The position numbers were made by a program, and so were the translations under genes. The notes under the pieces were generated by a model, which was not told the origin of the DNA, did no database searches, and saw only the letters and a list, made by a program, of their open reading frames with translations. From NCBI RefSeq assembly GCF_009729415.1, contig NZ_MPKW01000020.1:152147-216146 (forward strand): a stretch of DNA of 64,000 bases, given 5' to 3'. Below, piece after piece: positions 43,517 to 52,089 of the stretch (positions are counted from its first letter, which is position 1; every line of letters begins with the position of its first letter). The DNA comes from Mycolicibacterium sp. CBMA 234. GTDB lineage: Bacteria; Actinomycetota; Actinomycetes; Mycobacteriales; Mycobacteriaceae.

Positions 43517-44383
43517 TCACGCGACCGGTTCCGGGTTGAGGTCTTCGGCGAACCACATGCCGACACGAGTCAGCGTGCCGCCGTCCGCCGAGCCGATCGT
43601 CGCGCCCGAGATGTAGGCAGAGTCGTCACTGACCAGGAAGAGAGCCACCTTGGCGTTGTCCTCCAGCGACGGCGGACGGGACAGCTTGAGTGGTATGGGG
43701 GAAGCCGTCGGGTTCCAGGGGCCCGCAACTTCTTCGTAGGACTGGCCGACGACCGGTGCGCCCGGCGGCATCAAGAAGTTCGGCGACATGCCGTGGGTGG
43801 GGGCGATGGCATTGACACGAATCCCGAAGCGGCCCAAGTCCAAAGCCAGTCCACGGACCAGTCCGTTGACGCCGGCCTTCGTGGCGGAGTACATGGCGAT
43901 GCTGTGGTAGGCAACCAGTGACGCCGCCGACGAGGTGGCCAGGATGGTGCCGCCGCCGTTGGCTTTGAGATACGGCACCGCGGCCTGTGCCGTGTAGATG
44001 ACGCCCGACAGGTTCACTCCGCAGACGTCCTGCCAGTCGGCCTCGGTGAGGTCCTCGAATGCCACGAACTCGCCACCGGCGACGCTGGGTACACCGCCGC
44101 GCGAGACGACTCCGGCGTTGGCCCAGGCGATGTCGAGCTTGCCGAAGTGCTCGACCGTCTCGCGCACCGCGGCGGTGATCTGGTCCTTCTGGGCAACATC
44201 CGCGGTGATGGCGATGGCCTCGCCGCCGCTCTGCTCGACCAACTTGAGGGTCTGCTGCGCCCGGTCGGCATCGATGTCGACGATCGCCACTTTTGCACCT
44301 TCACTGGTGAACAGAAGTGAGCACTGGCGGCCCAATCCTGAACCTGCGCCGGTGATCAAGGCGACTTTGCCCTGAAGTCTCAT
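43517..44383 (-). CDS. SDR family oxidoreductase
   Basis: The protein has 288 residues starting at ATG 44383, with AGGAGAG upstream. It has a nucleotide loop TGAGSGLGRQ, VDIDADR (NAD preference through Asp), WANAGV, a catalytic YSATK and a longer C-terminal half with a substrate loop (NFLMPPGAPVVGQSYEEV). It likely oxidises an alcohol formed by the P450 or Rieske enzyme in the same operon. An interrupted palindrome at 44475-44491 precedes it. Confidence 0.92.
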   Translation of the reverse strand: MRLQGKVALITGAGSGLGRQCSLLFTSEGAKVAIVDIDADRAQQTLKLVEQSGGEAIAITADVAQKDQITAAVRETVEHFGKLDIAWANAGVVSRGGVPSVAGGEFVAFEDLTEADWQDVCGVNLSGVIYTAQAAVPYLKANGGGTILATSSAASLVAYHSIAMYSATKAGVNGLVRGLALDLGRFGIRVNAIAPTHGMSPNFLMPPGAPVVGQSYEEVAGPWNPTASPIPLKLSRPPSLEDNAKVALFLVSDDSAYISGATIGSADGGTLTRVGMWFAEDLNPEPVA

Positions 44384-44474
44384 GACTCTCCTATGGATTG
44401 TTTCGGTACCGATCGACGGTCCTGTCGGTGGCGTCGCGGACATCTCATGGTGATCCGCGCCACTGGCGAAATAA

Positions 44475-44491
44475 ACCTTACGCCTATAGGT
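44475..44491. promoter_or_regulatory. 17-bp palindrome, variant of the CTnAnGnCnTnAG type (site 4)
   Basis: ACCTTACGCCTATAGGT has ACCT/AGGT ends and the spacing of the sites at 34724 and 34768, with one core position changed. It lies 92 bp before the SDR start and could control the seven-gene operon. TTTGAGCTATAG follows at 44512. Confidence 0.5.
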
Positions 44492-44567
44492 AAACACCGT
44501 CAACGGAGGTATTTGAGCTATAGCGGCTAAAAAACATCCGGGTGGTCAGCAAGAGCGGATTCGATGG

Positions 44568-44813
<246 letters not shown>

Positions 44814-44850
44814 CTAGCGTGGCGCGTGTACGCCGTTCTGGTGCGTACCT

Positions 44851-45735
44851 TCAGTTCTGATGCGCTGCAGTGAATTTCAGAACCGCATCATTGAACTGCT
44901 CTGGACGTTCGACGGCGGGGGTGTGGCCTGATCCCGGAATGATCACCAGTTCGGAGTCGGCCAGTCGGCGATGCATGTCCTCTGCACAGTGCACCGGTGC
45001 CATCCGGTCGTACTCGCCCCACAGGAGAAGTACCGGGCAGGTGATCTCCTCGGGTACCGACTCGCGCACCGCGCGGCCGGATGCTGCCACCGCGTCGACG
45101 AACCCCGGCGCGTTCAGCAATGGCATGGTTACCTCAGCCAGTTCGGGCGACAGCACCGCAGGATCATGGAAAGCGGGTCTCAGTGCCAACTGTCGCAGCC
45201 ACCGTTCCTTGGCGAGTGCTCTCCGAATGAAGTTGAGCCGCAAGCCTGCCGAGAACACCCGGAGTAGCCCGAGGATGATCTGCAACCGGCGTTCCGTCAT
45301 GGGCACGCCGCCGGCACCGACGAGTACGAGGTTATGCACCAAGTGCGGATCGGCTTTGGCCATCGCCAACGCGACCAGCCCACCCATGGAATGGCCCGTG
45401 ATGGTCGCCGACCGCACGTCCAGTTGGCTCAACAGCGTGGTCACTGTGCTTGCGTGCGTGGTGATTTCGGCAGGCTTCGGCAGCGGGTCGGATTTGCCGA
45501 AACCGGGCAGGTCTAAGGCGATCACACGGTGCTGACGGGCCAGCGCGGGGAGGTTCTCCAGCCACCACTGCCAGCTTGCACCCATCCCATGCAGCAACAC
45601 CAGCGCAGGCCCCGAGCCGCAGTCGACGAACCGCAGGTGCCGGCCGTCGATCACTGCGTCGTGAACGAAAGGCCGCCACTCGATCTTGGTCCAGTGCGGA
45701 AGTGGCGAGTCCTCCTGGGGGAGTGGGAGCGTCAT
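44851..45735 (-). CDS. Alpha/beta-hydrolase (copy 1 of 3)
   Basis: The protein has 294 residues from ATG 45735. The alpha/beta-hydrolase features are LVLLHGMGASWQWWL (oxyanion region), LDLPGFGKSDP and the nucleophile elbow GHSMGG. The acid lies in WGEYDRM and the His in GSGHTPAVE. It is related to 46595-47566 and 52090-53022. Such enzymes cleave esters or C-C bonds; in catabolic clusters meta-cleavage-product hydrolases look alike. A CTnAnGnCnTnAG palindrome lies 30-45 bp upstream. Confidence 0.9.
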   Translation of the reverse strand: MTLPLPQEDSPLPHWTKIEWRPFVHDAVIDGRHLRFVDCGSGPALVLLHGMGASWQWWLENLPALARQHRVIALDLPGFGKSDPLPKPAEITTHASTVTTLLSQLDVRSATITGHSMGGLVALAMAKADPHLVHNLVLVGAGGVPMTERRLQIILGLLRVFSAGLRLNFIRRALAKERWLRQLALRPAFHDPAVLSPELAEVTMPLLNAPGFVDAVAASGRAVRESVPEEITCPVLLLWGEYDRMAPVHCAEDMHRRLADSELVIIPGSGHTPAVERPEQFNDAVLKFTAAHQN

Positions 45736-45763
45736 CGCCAAACGCCCGCACGCGCCACCATAA

Positions 45764-45780
45764 AACTCATGTCATTAGAT
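45764..45780. promoter_or_regulatory. 17-bp palindrome, CTnAnGnCnTnAG type (site 3)
   Basis: AACTCATGTCATTAGAT contains the full core CTCATGTCATTAG. It matches the two sites before the WS/DGAT gene and sits 29 bp upstream of the hydrolase ATG at 45735. Confidence 0.6.
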
Positions 45781-45889
45781 TAATGGTGTGTTGATCAACC
45801 GGTCAACGGTCAGTTGCTCGGCATGTGGGGTCGCGGCCGGCGCTCCGTCGCAATCTGGCGGTGGCCGGCCCGGTCCTCCATATACTGGG

Positions 45890-45903
45890 ACAGTGAACAC
45901 TGT
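45890..45903. promoter_or_regulatory. Palindrome upstream of TetR 45940
   Basis: ACAGTG-AA-CACTGT is a perfect 6-bp inverted repeat with a 2-bp centre, 36 bp before the TetR start. It is a likely autoregulatory site and could also affect the divergent hydrolase gene 45735. Confidence 0.6.
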
Positions 45904-45939
45904 TTCCGGCAGGGCGCCGAGCATCGGAGGAGGCCACTG

Positions 45940-46593
45940 ATGGCCCGCCCCTCCAAGCCCCTCATCAGCCGGACGGCTGCCGTCGAAAAGTCCATCGAGA
46001 TCATTGATTCCGAGGGTCTCGACGCGTTCAGCCTGCCCCGTCTCGCCGCCGCATTGGGTGTTCGCGCGCCGTCCCTCTATCACCATTTCTCCGACAAGAA
46101 CGAGATTCTGACGGCCATCGCCCGGTATGTCGGGGGGAAGTCGGTGATCCGCCCGCGGCGTGCACCCGGGCCGGACTGGCCGGAATACTTCGTCAGCCTG
46201 GCGCTGAACTTCCGTCAGTCTGTGCTGCGGCACAGAAACGTAGCGCCGGTGCTCATCGAACACCTGCCGCGGGAAACCCTTGTCGGAAGTTACGAGGACA
46301 ACGCCCGGTTCCTCCATGACTCGGGTGTACCGACGCGCCTGCACATCCAGATCCTCGACGGCATGGAAACCATTTCGGTGGGCGCGGTCCTTGCGGAGGC
46401 ATTGCACAAGCCACGGACCCGGAACTCGCTGTTTCCATCGGTCGATCCGGAGGGGTCCCCTTATCTCGCCGCGGCGTTGGCGGCCAATGAATTCACCCTC
46501 AAAGAGTTGTTCGCCGAGCGAGTACGCAGTTTCCTGATCGGCGTTGTCGTCAACGACGCCGACCGGCAACGTGAGCAGGAAACGTCGGCCTGA
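45940..46593 (+). CDS. TetR/AcrR family transcriptional regulator
   Basis: The protein has 217 residues. ATG 45940 follows GGAGGAGG; a longer frame to 45814 is not supported. The HTH is IIDSEGLDAFSLPRL followed by AAALGVRAPSLYHHFSDKNE (about residues 23-60). A TetR C-terminal domain of the VbsR/TetR_C type may follow. It lies between two alpha/beta hydrolases, divergent from one and convergent with the other by a single base, and is a candidate regulator for both. Confidence 0.92.
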   Translation: MARPSKPLISRTAAVEKSIEIIDSEGLDAFSLPRLAAALGVRAPSLYHHFSDKNEILTAIARYVGGKSVIRPRRAPGPDWPEYFVSLALNFRQSVLRHRNVAPVLIEHLPRETLVGSYEDNARFLHDSGVPTRLHIQILDGMETISVGAVLAEALHKPRTRNSLFPSVDPEGSPYLAAALAANEFTLKELFAERVRSFLIGVVVNDADRQREQETSA

Positions 46594-46594
46594 C

Positions 46595-47566
46595 TCAGGC
46601 GCGTTTTGCCGATGTGCTCGGGGGTGTACGGGGCAGAGCAGGTTTCGCTGGCCCCGGTCGGCCATGCGCCGGGTCACGTGCGAAGTGGGCAAGTAACTCG
46701 TTGAACCTGGCGGGCACTTCGATCATCGGGCAATGGCCGACGTTGTGCACTGGCACCAGCCGGGCATCTGGTATTTGGGACAGCAGCTCGTAGCCGGCCA
46801 TCGGCGGCAGAATCCGATCCTTCATCCCCCACACGATGAGACATGGCTGGGTAACCAGTTGCGGTGTCACGTGATTCACTGCGATCGCAGCGGCTTCGAG
46901 GGACTGCTGGAAACCCGGAGCGGCCATTTCGGGCAGAATCTCGGAGGCGAGCGGTTCGGTCAAGGTGCGTCGGTCATAGATGCCGGCGGAGAACAGGATG
47001 GACCGTAGCAGGCGGTTCCGTGCCACCACGCGCGGTACCCACGGAACCGAGAACACTGCATTGAACAGCCGCAGGACCACCAGGATCCATTTGAGCCGTC
47101 CTGGAGTGATGTTGGCTCCGCCGGCGTTGGTCATCAACAGGCCCGAAACGCGCTCCGGGTGGTCGCACGCCAACTGGAGCGCGACGACGCCGCCCATCGA
47201 GTGGCCGACGATGATGGCTCGGGCGAGGCCGAGATGATCGAGAAGGCCGATGATGCTTGCGATGTGTTCGGCAAATACGTCGTCGCCGGTGGCGACGGGA
47301 TCGGATTTGCCGAAGCCGGGTAGGTCCAAGGCGATGGTCCGGGCCTGAGTGGCCAATGTGGGAAGCTGCCGAAGCCACCATTTCCAGCATCCGCCCTGGC
47401 CATGGATCAGCACGACTGCAGGTCCACTGCCCACGTCCGCGTACCGGATACGCCTACCGCGGAATGCGACGTCGTGGGTGTGGTGCGTCCAGTCGATCGC
47501 TTGCCAGTCGGCGTCGAGGTCCGCCATCGGGGACTTCGGACGCACGTGGCGCCGAAATGAGAGCAT
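46595..47566 (-). CDS. Alpha/beta-hydrolase (copy 2 of 3)
   Basis: The protein has 323 residues with a Pro-rich tail. It has VVLIHGQGGCWKWWLRQ, LDLPGFGKSDP, the nucleophile elbow GHSMGGVVAL, WGMKDRILPP (acid) and GHCPMIE (His). It is closest in the window to 52090-53022, sharing the unusual HGQGGCWxWWL. Starts at ATG 47566 and ATG 47527 are both possible. TTTAAGACAAC (47576-47586) is close to the start. Substrate unknown. Confidence 0.9.
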   Translation of the reverse strand: MLSFRRHVRPKSPMADLDADWQAIDWTHHTHDVAFRGRRIRYADVGSGPAVVLIHGQGGCWKWWLRQLPTLATQARTIALDLPGFGKSDPVATGDDVFAEHIASIIGLLDHLGLARAIIVGHSMGGVVALQLACDHPERVSGLLMTNAGGANITPGRLKWILVVLRLFNAVFSVPWVPRVVARNRLLRSILFSAGIYDRRTLTEPLASEILPEMAAPGFQQSLEAAAIAVNHVTPQLVTQPCLIVWGMKDRILPPMAGYELLSQIPDARLVPVHNVGHCPMIEVPARFNELLAHFARDPAHGRPGPAKPALPRTPPSTSAKRA

Positions 47567-47712
47567 TGCTGATAATTTAAGACAACGTAGTTCAAAAGTC
47601 CACGCCTGATCGACCGCAAATCATTGACGGCGAATCGCGGTGGATCTAATATCTGAGACGCTCAATCTCATTGATGGGCAGCCTTCGTGCGACGGCAGAC
47701 AAGGAGTCACCC

Positions 47713-48192
47713 ATGCGCCGCCTGTCATCCACCTGCGTCGGGTTGGTCGCGCTCGCGGCCACTGTGATCGGCGCACCAGCCGCCCACGCCGACAACAAGC
47801 GGCTCAACGCCAGCGTCCTCGCGAACGTCTACACGGTCCAGCATCAGGCCGGCTGCATAAACGACGTGAAGAGCAACCCCGCGCTGCTACAGGCTGCGGA
47901 GTGGCACACCAACGATGTGCTGAACAACAACCAGCTCGACGGCGACCTGGGGTCGGACGGCTCGACCCCGCAGAGCCGCGCCGCCGCCGCGGGGTACCAC
48001 GGTCGGGTGGCGCAGACGGTCGCGATCAACCCGGCACTCGCGATCAACGGCATCGACATCCTGAACCAGTGGTTCAACGATCCGGTTGCCCTGGCGACCA
48101 TGCGGGACTGTTCCTTCACTCAGATGGGGGTGTGGTCGGCCAACAGCCTCGGCCGCAGCGTGGTGGTGGCCGTCTACGGCCAGCCACTCTGA
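47713..48192 (+). CDS. Secreted CAP-domain (SCP/PR-1-like) protein
   Basis: The protein has 159 residues; ATG 47713 follows AAGGAG. It has a signal peptide to about residue 26 (IGAPAAHA). The mature part has the CAP fold markers: NASVLANVYTVQHQAGC, LLQAAEWHTNDVLNN, SRAAAAGYHGRVAQTVA, WFNDPVALATMRDC and a final VVVAVYG strand. Two cysteines probably pair. Function of mycobacterial members is unclear; it is not obviously tied to the neighbouring catabolic genes. Confidence 0.82.
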   Translation: MRRLSSTCVGLVALAATVIGAPAAHADNKRLNASVLANVYTVQHQAGCINDVKSNPALLQAAEWHTNDVLNNNQLDGDLGSDGSTPQSRAAAAGYHGRVAQTVAINPALAINGIDILNQWFNDPVALATMRDCSFTQMGVWSANSLGRSVVVAVYGQPL

Positions 48193-48379
48193 TTCCAGAC
48201 AGGCTCACCGCACGAGGCACTGAGTCTCATAATCAGCGTTTGCAGCTCCGCCAACATTTTTGGTCCGTGCCCCGGCTCGGGGGCGTTTAATTAGTTGAAT
48301 CGAACACACTGCGTGAGCAGGGGAAATTTCCCGTGCGCCCGCGGCGGCGACTCGGTGTGCCGATGAAAGGAGTGAAACG

Positions 48380-48787
48380 ATGCTCTTGGTCGTGCTGGTA
48401 TTGGCCGCGGCAAGTTGGGTGCTCGTCACCATCGGCAGTGTCACGCAGATGCATTGGCTGGCGTGGGCCGGTATCGGGTTGGCCGTGGTCGGCTTGGTGG
48501 TGCTGCTGGTCGACAAGCTGCGGAACCGTGGAAGCAGATCGGAATCGGTCGATGACGACGCGGTACAGATTGGCAAGCATTTCCCCGACTACGACGCATC
48601 GGCGCATCCCGCGCACGATGCGATGGTCCACGACGACCATGAGGTCGAGCGTGAGATGTGGAAAGAAGAAGACTTCGTCCACCACGATGACGGCCCGAGC
48701 GACCTCGACATTTCGGGTTTCCGTGCCGCCGACACCATCGGAGATACGCATTTTCGCGCCGACCGCGACCGCGGCGGCCGGCACTGA
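48380..48787 (+). CDS. Small membrane protein with acidic/His-rich tail
   Basis: The protein has 135 residues; ATG 48380 follows AAAGGAG. Two hydrophobic segments (LLVVLVLAAASWVLVTI and WAGIGLAVVGLVVLLVD) are followed by a hydrophilic tail rich in Asp, Glu and His (ASAHPAHDAMVHDDHEVE, FVHHDDG), which might bind metal. I do not recognise the family. It stands alone between the CAP gene and a convergent Rieske gene, ended by the hairpin at 48833. Confidence 0.75.
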   Translation: MLLVVLVLAAASWVLVTIGSVTQMHWLAWAGIGLAVVGLVVLLVDKLRNRGSRSESVDDDAVQIGKHFPDYDASAHPAHDAMVHDDHEVEREMWKEEDFVHHDDGPSDLDISGFRAADTIGDTHFRADRDRGGRH

Positions 48788-48832
48788 CTGATCCCGCCGA
48801 CAGGTATGTTCCCCTGTAACACTCGCGATTTA

Positions 48833-48875
48833 GAGCCGCCAACTTGCCTTGCCCGGCAAGGACAGTTGACGGCTC
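48833..48875. terminator. Long stem-loop between convergent genes
   Basis: A long imperfect hairpin: GAGCCG pairs with CGGCTC, CAACT with AGTTG and CTTGC with GCAAG around a CCG loop. It lies between the ends of 48380-48787 and the Rieske gene (48927). CAAAA follows on the plus strand. Strong candidate for a bidirectional terminator. Confidence 0.75.
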
Positions 48876-48926
48876 CAAAACGAATATGCCAACAGAGAAG
48901 GGGTACCCCTGCGTTGACCTTGCGGT

Positions 48927-49982
48927 TCAGCGCCCGGCAGACCGGGCGGTGACGCCTGGGGGGAGTGGGGATCGACCGGCCTCCTTGGCCAGCATCCGCC
49001 CGATGATCCGGCGCACGTGCATGACCGCAGCGTCCGATCGGAACTCGATCCCCGAGCACCATCCGTCGTAGCCGACATTCGCGGATGCCAGCTCGACCAT
49101 CGCGGTGTCGCGCTCGATGAGCTCGTCGACCTTCGATCGCAGCAGTTCGGTCACCACGTCGCTACCGAGAGCGTAGTCGCGGGAGATCTGCATGAATACC
49201 CTTGTGCGGTCGGGTGTTTCCGGTGTTATGGCGTGCAAGCGGATATGCGTGAAGTCGGTGTCTTCGGAGGAGTGGATGCTCCAGCGCTGGATGTACAGGC
49301 CCGGCGAGGCGAAGGTGCCCTGTTCTAGGCGCGAGTATGCCTGCGAGCGGTCCAATCCCGTGGCCTCGGCTTCCCACTCGGCCGGCATGGCCTCGGGGAG
49401 TTTTCTGCTGTAGGACACGGTGGTTTCGGTGATCTCCACGTCGTCGTGCGCGGGCAGACGCTCGATGCCGGGTGGGACGTCGCGAGCATGCAGCACCGGT
49501 GCATAACTGAAATCCAGGTAGTGCTCGTGGACCATCAGATAGTTGGCCGCGACCGTCCAGGAGCTGGAAAAGGTGGTCCAGGAATCATCATTGAGCCACG
49601 CGGTACGCGGTGGTCGAGTGCCAGTGGCGCTGTCTACGGTGCCGCCCCAAACCCAGATGAAGGGTGGAGCCTCGAAGACCGCACGAGTAGGCACCCGCAT
49701 GCCGCTGGGCACTTCAGCTTGCGGCGCGACATGTACGCATCGGCCGTCGACGTCGTAGGTGCAACCGTGATAGCTGCAGACCAATTGATCTCCGGCGATG
49801 CTGCCTTCCGAGAGCGGGAGTCCGCGGTGCGCACACCGATCGTGGAACGCACGGACGGTTCCATCGGAGTCGCGCCACAGGACGATTGGGGTGTCCAGCA
49901 TCCGCCGTGCCACCGGAGCATCGGTGATCTCGGCTGAGGTGGCTGCCACGTACCACGATTTCTTCGGGTAATTGACGCTCAT
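48927..49982 (-). CDS. Rieske-type oxygenase (VanA/PaO-like)
   Basis: The protein has 351 residues. The Rieske motif is CAHRGLPLSEG with the second pair CSYHGCTYD (about residues 48-75). The likely catalytic iron segment is NYLMVHEHYLDFSYAPVLH near residue 145. The domain order and size fit VanA-like O-demethylase/hydroxylases. It starts in an ATGA overlap with the reductase gene upstream, so the two form an oxygenase-reductase pair as in VanAB. Substrate not inferable. Confidence 0.92.
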   Translation of the reverse strand: MSVNYPKKSWYVAATSAEITDAPVARRMLDTPIVLWRDSDGTVRAFHDRCAHRGLPLSEGSIAGDQLVCSYHGCTYDVDGRCVHVAPQAEVPSGMRVPTRAVFEAPPFIWVWGGTVDSATGTRPPRTAWLNDDSWTTFSSSWTVAANYLMVHEHYLDFSYAPVLHARDVPPGIERLPAHDDVEITETTVSYSRKLPEAMPAEWEAEATGLDRSQAYSRLEQGTFASPGLYIQRWSIHSSEDTDFTHIRLHAITPETPDRTRVFMQISRDYALGSDVVTELLRSKVDELIERDTAMVELASANVGYDGWCSGIEFRSDAAVMHVRRIIGRMLAKEAGRSPLPPGVTARSAGR

Positions 49983-50977
49983 ACGTCCAGGACCAGCCTT
50001 TCGGAGCGGGACCGCGATACGCAGGGCAGCATCACAGTGTTGGATGCCCGGTCGGCGTCAGTCAGAATTGAATCGCGGTGTGCGGGAGTACCTTCTAGAA
50101 CCTTCATCTCGCAGGTGCCGCATACGCCTTCGTAGCAGGAGCCGAGCACGGGGACGTCGGCGTCCTCGAGAGCCTCCAGAATGGACTGGTCGGCGGTCAC
50201 TTCGATGGTGACGCCCGATCGTTGGCAGACCACTTCGAATTCGTCCAGGGCCTCGGCAGCTTCTTCGGCGGTGACGGTTTTGGCTGCAAAGCGCTCCAGA
50301 TGGAGGCTGCCGTCGGGCCAGTGCGCGCTGTGCTGCTCAACGCCCGACATCAGTGCCTCGGGACCACAGCAGTAGATGAGGGTGTCGTCCTGGGGCTCTT
50401 TGAAGAATGCCTCGAGATCGAACAGTCCGCCGCGGTCTTCGGACGGCCACAGCGTCACTCGGTCGCCGTAGCGGGCGGTGAGATCGTCGGCGAAGGCCAT
50501 CGTGGAGTGGGCCCGACCTAGGTACATCAGCGACCAGTCGAGACCCGCGCGTTCGGCAGCGTTCGCCATGGCCATGATCGGCGTGATCCCGATGCCGCCG
50601 GCGATGAATCGGTAACGCGGCGAGTCGATCAGCGGGAAGTGGTTCCGCGGCCCGCGGGCCTGAACAACCGCGCCCTCACTGAGATTGGCATGGACGTAGC
50701 TCGAACCGCCACGGCTGTTGGGATCACGGAGAACGCCGATCCGCCAGACTCCGGCCTCGCTCGGATCGCCGCACAGTGAGTACTGGCGAACCAGGCCGTC
50801 GGGAAGCATGAGGTCGATGTGGGCTCCGGGTTCCCACGCGGGCAGTTCCGGCCGCCGTAGATCGGCGAGCTCAAGTGTCACGATGCCGTCGGCCACTGCG
50901 ATACGTTGCTGTACAACGAGTTCCGTGGCGAATTCGTGGACAGTGTCGTGCGTCGGGTTCGTTGCAAATGTGGTCAC
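49979..50977 (-). CDS. PDR/VanB-type reductase (FMN/NAD, 2Fe-2S)
   Basis: The protein has 332 residues; GTG 50977 is preceded by GAGGAGGGG. It has a flavin loop RQYSLCGDPSE, nucleotide loop GGIGITPIMAMA and a C-terminal plant-type 2Fe-2S domain (CYEGVCGTCEMKVLEG and a later Cys in VMLPCVSRS). It transfers electrons from NADH to the Rieske oxygenase encoded next. The palindrome AGTTAT-CTCA-ATAACT (51037-51052) lies upstream. Confidence 0.93.
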   Translation of the reverse strand: MTTFATNPTHDTVHEFATELVVQQRIAVADGIVTLELADLRRPELPAWEPGAHIDLMLPDGLVRQYSLCGDPSEAGVWRIGVLRDPNSRGGSSYVHANLSEGAVVQARGPRNHFPLIDSPRYRFIAGGIGITPIMAMANAAERAGLDWSLMYLGRAHSTMAFADDLTARYGDRVTLWPSEDRGGLFDLEAFFKEPQDDTLIYCCGPEALMSGVEQHSAHWPDGSLHLERFAAKTVTAEEAAEALDEFEVVCQRSGVTIEVTADQSILEALEDADVPVLGSCYEGVCGTCEMKVLEGTPAHRDSILTDADRASNTVMLPCVSRSRSERLVLDV

Positions 50978-51036
50978 AGGCCCCTCCTCGCGTGACGGGT
51001 GACCATTGTCACGGGCCAGCTTACATTTAAGAGCCC

Positions 51037-51052
51037 AGTTATCTCAATAACT
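51037..51052. promoter_or_regulatory. Palindrome upstream of reductase-oxygenase operon
   Basis: AGTTAT-CTCA-ATAACT is a perfect 6-bp inverted repeat. It lies 60 bp upstream of GTG 50977, in the gap before the MaoC gene end. On the minus strand the centre reads TTATTGAGATAAC, resembling the TTGAG elements elsewhere. Confidence 0.5.
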
Positions 51053-51064
51053 AAGCTTCGAAGT

Positions 51065-51580
51065 TCAGTCGAAAGGGAAGCGCCGGTTGACGACTTGGAT
51101 GCCCACCATGGTCAGCACCAGGTTGCCGTCCTGGTCGACCATTTCGTAGCGGCAATGCACGTCTGCCCTGCGCTGGCCCATCCGGACCTCGAGTACCTCC
51201 AGCGACCCGGTAAGTACGTCGTCGGGGAGTACGGGATGCGGAAGACGCATGTGCTCGATTCCCTTGCCTGCCACGAGAGCTAGGCGGACGATGAATTTGC
51301 GTGAAGACATGCTGGAGAACAGTGACAGCGTGTGCATCCCGCTGGCGATCACGTCCCCGAATAGCGAGTCGGTTCCATCAATGTGGATGGGAAGCGGGTC
51401 GAATTGTCTTGCAAAACAGACGATTTCTTCGCGGGTCACCACAACGGAGCCGAGATTCATGAAGTCTCCGACCGCAATGTGCTCGGCGTACAAGGTTTTG
51501 CCGGGCTGCACGAACATCAGATCTCGGCCCTCGCGTCGGGAGGGGCCGGCTGGGCGGCCGAGGGCATTGGCGTGAGTCAT
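51065..51580 (-). CDS. MaoC-like (hot-dog fold) hydratase
   Basis: The protein has 171 residues. The hydratase motif FARQFDPLPIHID (Asp and His catalytic pair) is near residue 60, followed by GDVIASGMHTLSLFSS and the strand VLPDDVLTGSLEVLEVR. It would hydrate an enoyl-CoA; this may substitute for the crotonase that lacks catalytic glutamates. Its start overlaps the stop of the upstream gene (ATGA). Confidence 0.88.
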   Translation of the reverse strand: MTHANALGRPAGPSRREGRDLMFVQPGKTLYAEHIAVGDFMNLGSVVVTREEIVCFARQFDPLPIHIDGTDSLFGDVIASGMHTLSLFSSMSSRKFIVRLALVAGKGIEHMRLPHPVLPDDVLTGSLEVLEVRMGQRRADVHCRYEMVDQDGNLVLTMVGIQVVNRRFPFD

Positions 51581-51972
51581 AGGAAGGTGAACCTCTGCGT
51601 TGCGCCGGGTACGTGCACCCGCGAGGCGCCGGCTGGATAGGTGGTGAACACCGATCGATCGGTGTTCATCCCGCTAAACTGCTCCATGATGACCGGCTCG
51701 GAAGCGCAATCCATCATCTGCTGATTGTGGGTTTGAAATTCGTTGGTAGTCCGGAGTTCCCGCACCACGTCTTCGTCCCACGATGCGAAGACGACGAACT
51801 CGTTCGGGTCTCGTGCCCAGCCTTGAAAGGCGAAAGCGCAGCCTCGTCGATAGAAGGGTTCGGCGAAAGCACAGAGCGCGTCGAACGCAGCGGCGAACTC
51901 CGCACGCCGTTCCGGATCGATCTTGAAACGCGCGGAGAAGCAGTTGCGGTCGCGAATCCAGGGTGAGTCCAT
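51577..51972 (-). CDS. Possible ABM-fold (dimeric ferredoxin-like) protein
   Basis: The protein has 131 residues from ATG 51972; GTG 51987 is also in frame. It has a strand-helix-strand pattern: FSARFKIDPERRAEFAAAFDALC, then FAFQGWARDPNEFVVFASW and ELRTTNEFQTHNQQMM, like the antibiotic-biosynthesis monooxygenase (ABM) superfamily. The call is moderate. It is coupled to the MaoC-like gene. TTTGAGACAA on the minus strand (52021-52030) lies upstream. Confidence 0.58.
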   Translation of the reverse strand: MDSPWIRDRNCFSARFKIDPERRAEFAAAFDALCAFAEPFYRRGCAFAFQGWARDPNEFVVFASWDEDVVRELRTTNEFQTHNQQMMDCASEPVIMEQFSGMNTDRSVFTTYPAGASRVHVPGATQRFTFL

Positions 51973-52020
51973 GTCAGGCAACCCCACCCCGCAACGCGCA
52001 GCTTTGATATATGAGCTTCA

Positions 52021-52030
52021 TTGTCTCAAA
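52021..52030 (-). promoter_or_regulatory. TTTGAGACA-type element between divergent genes
   Basis: On the minus strand this reads TTTGAGACAA. It is in the 117-bp gap between the ABM-like gene (start 51972) and the hydrolase gene (start 52090), nearly midway. Confidence 0.4.
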
Positions 52031-52089
52031 TGCTATGGTCGACGCCATTGTGATGTCAACAACACCAACTGACCTGTGGCAGTGAGGGG

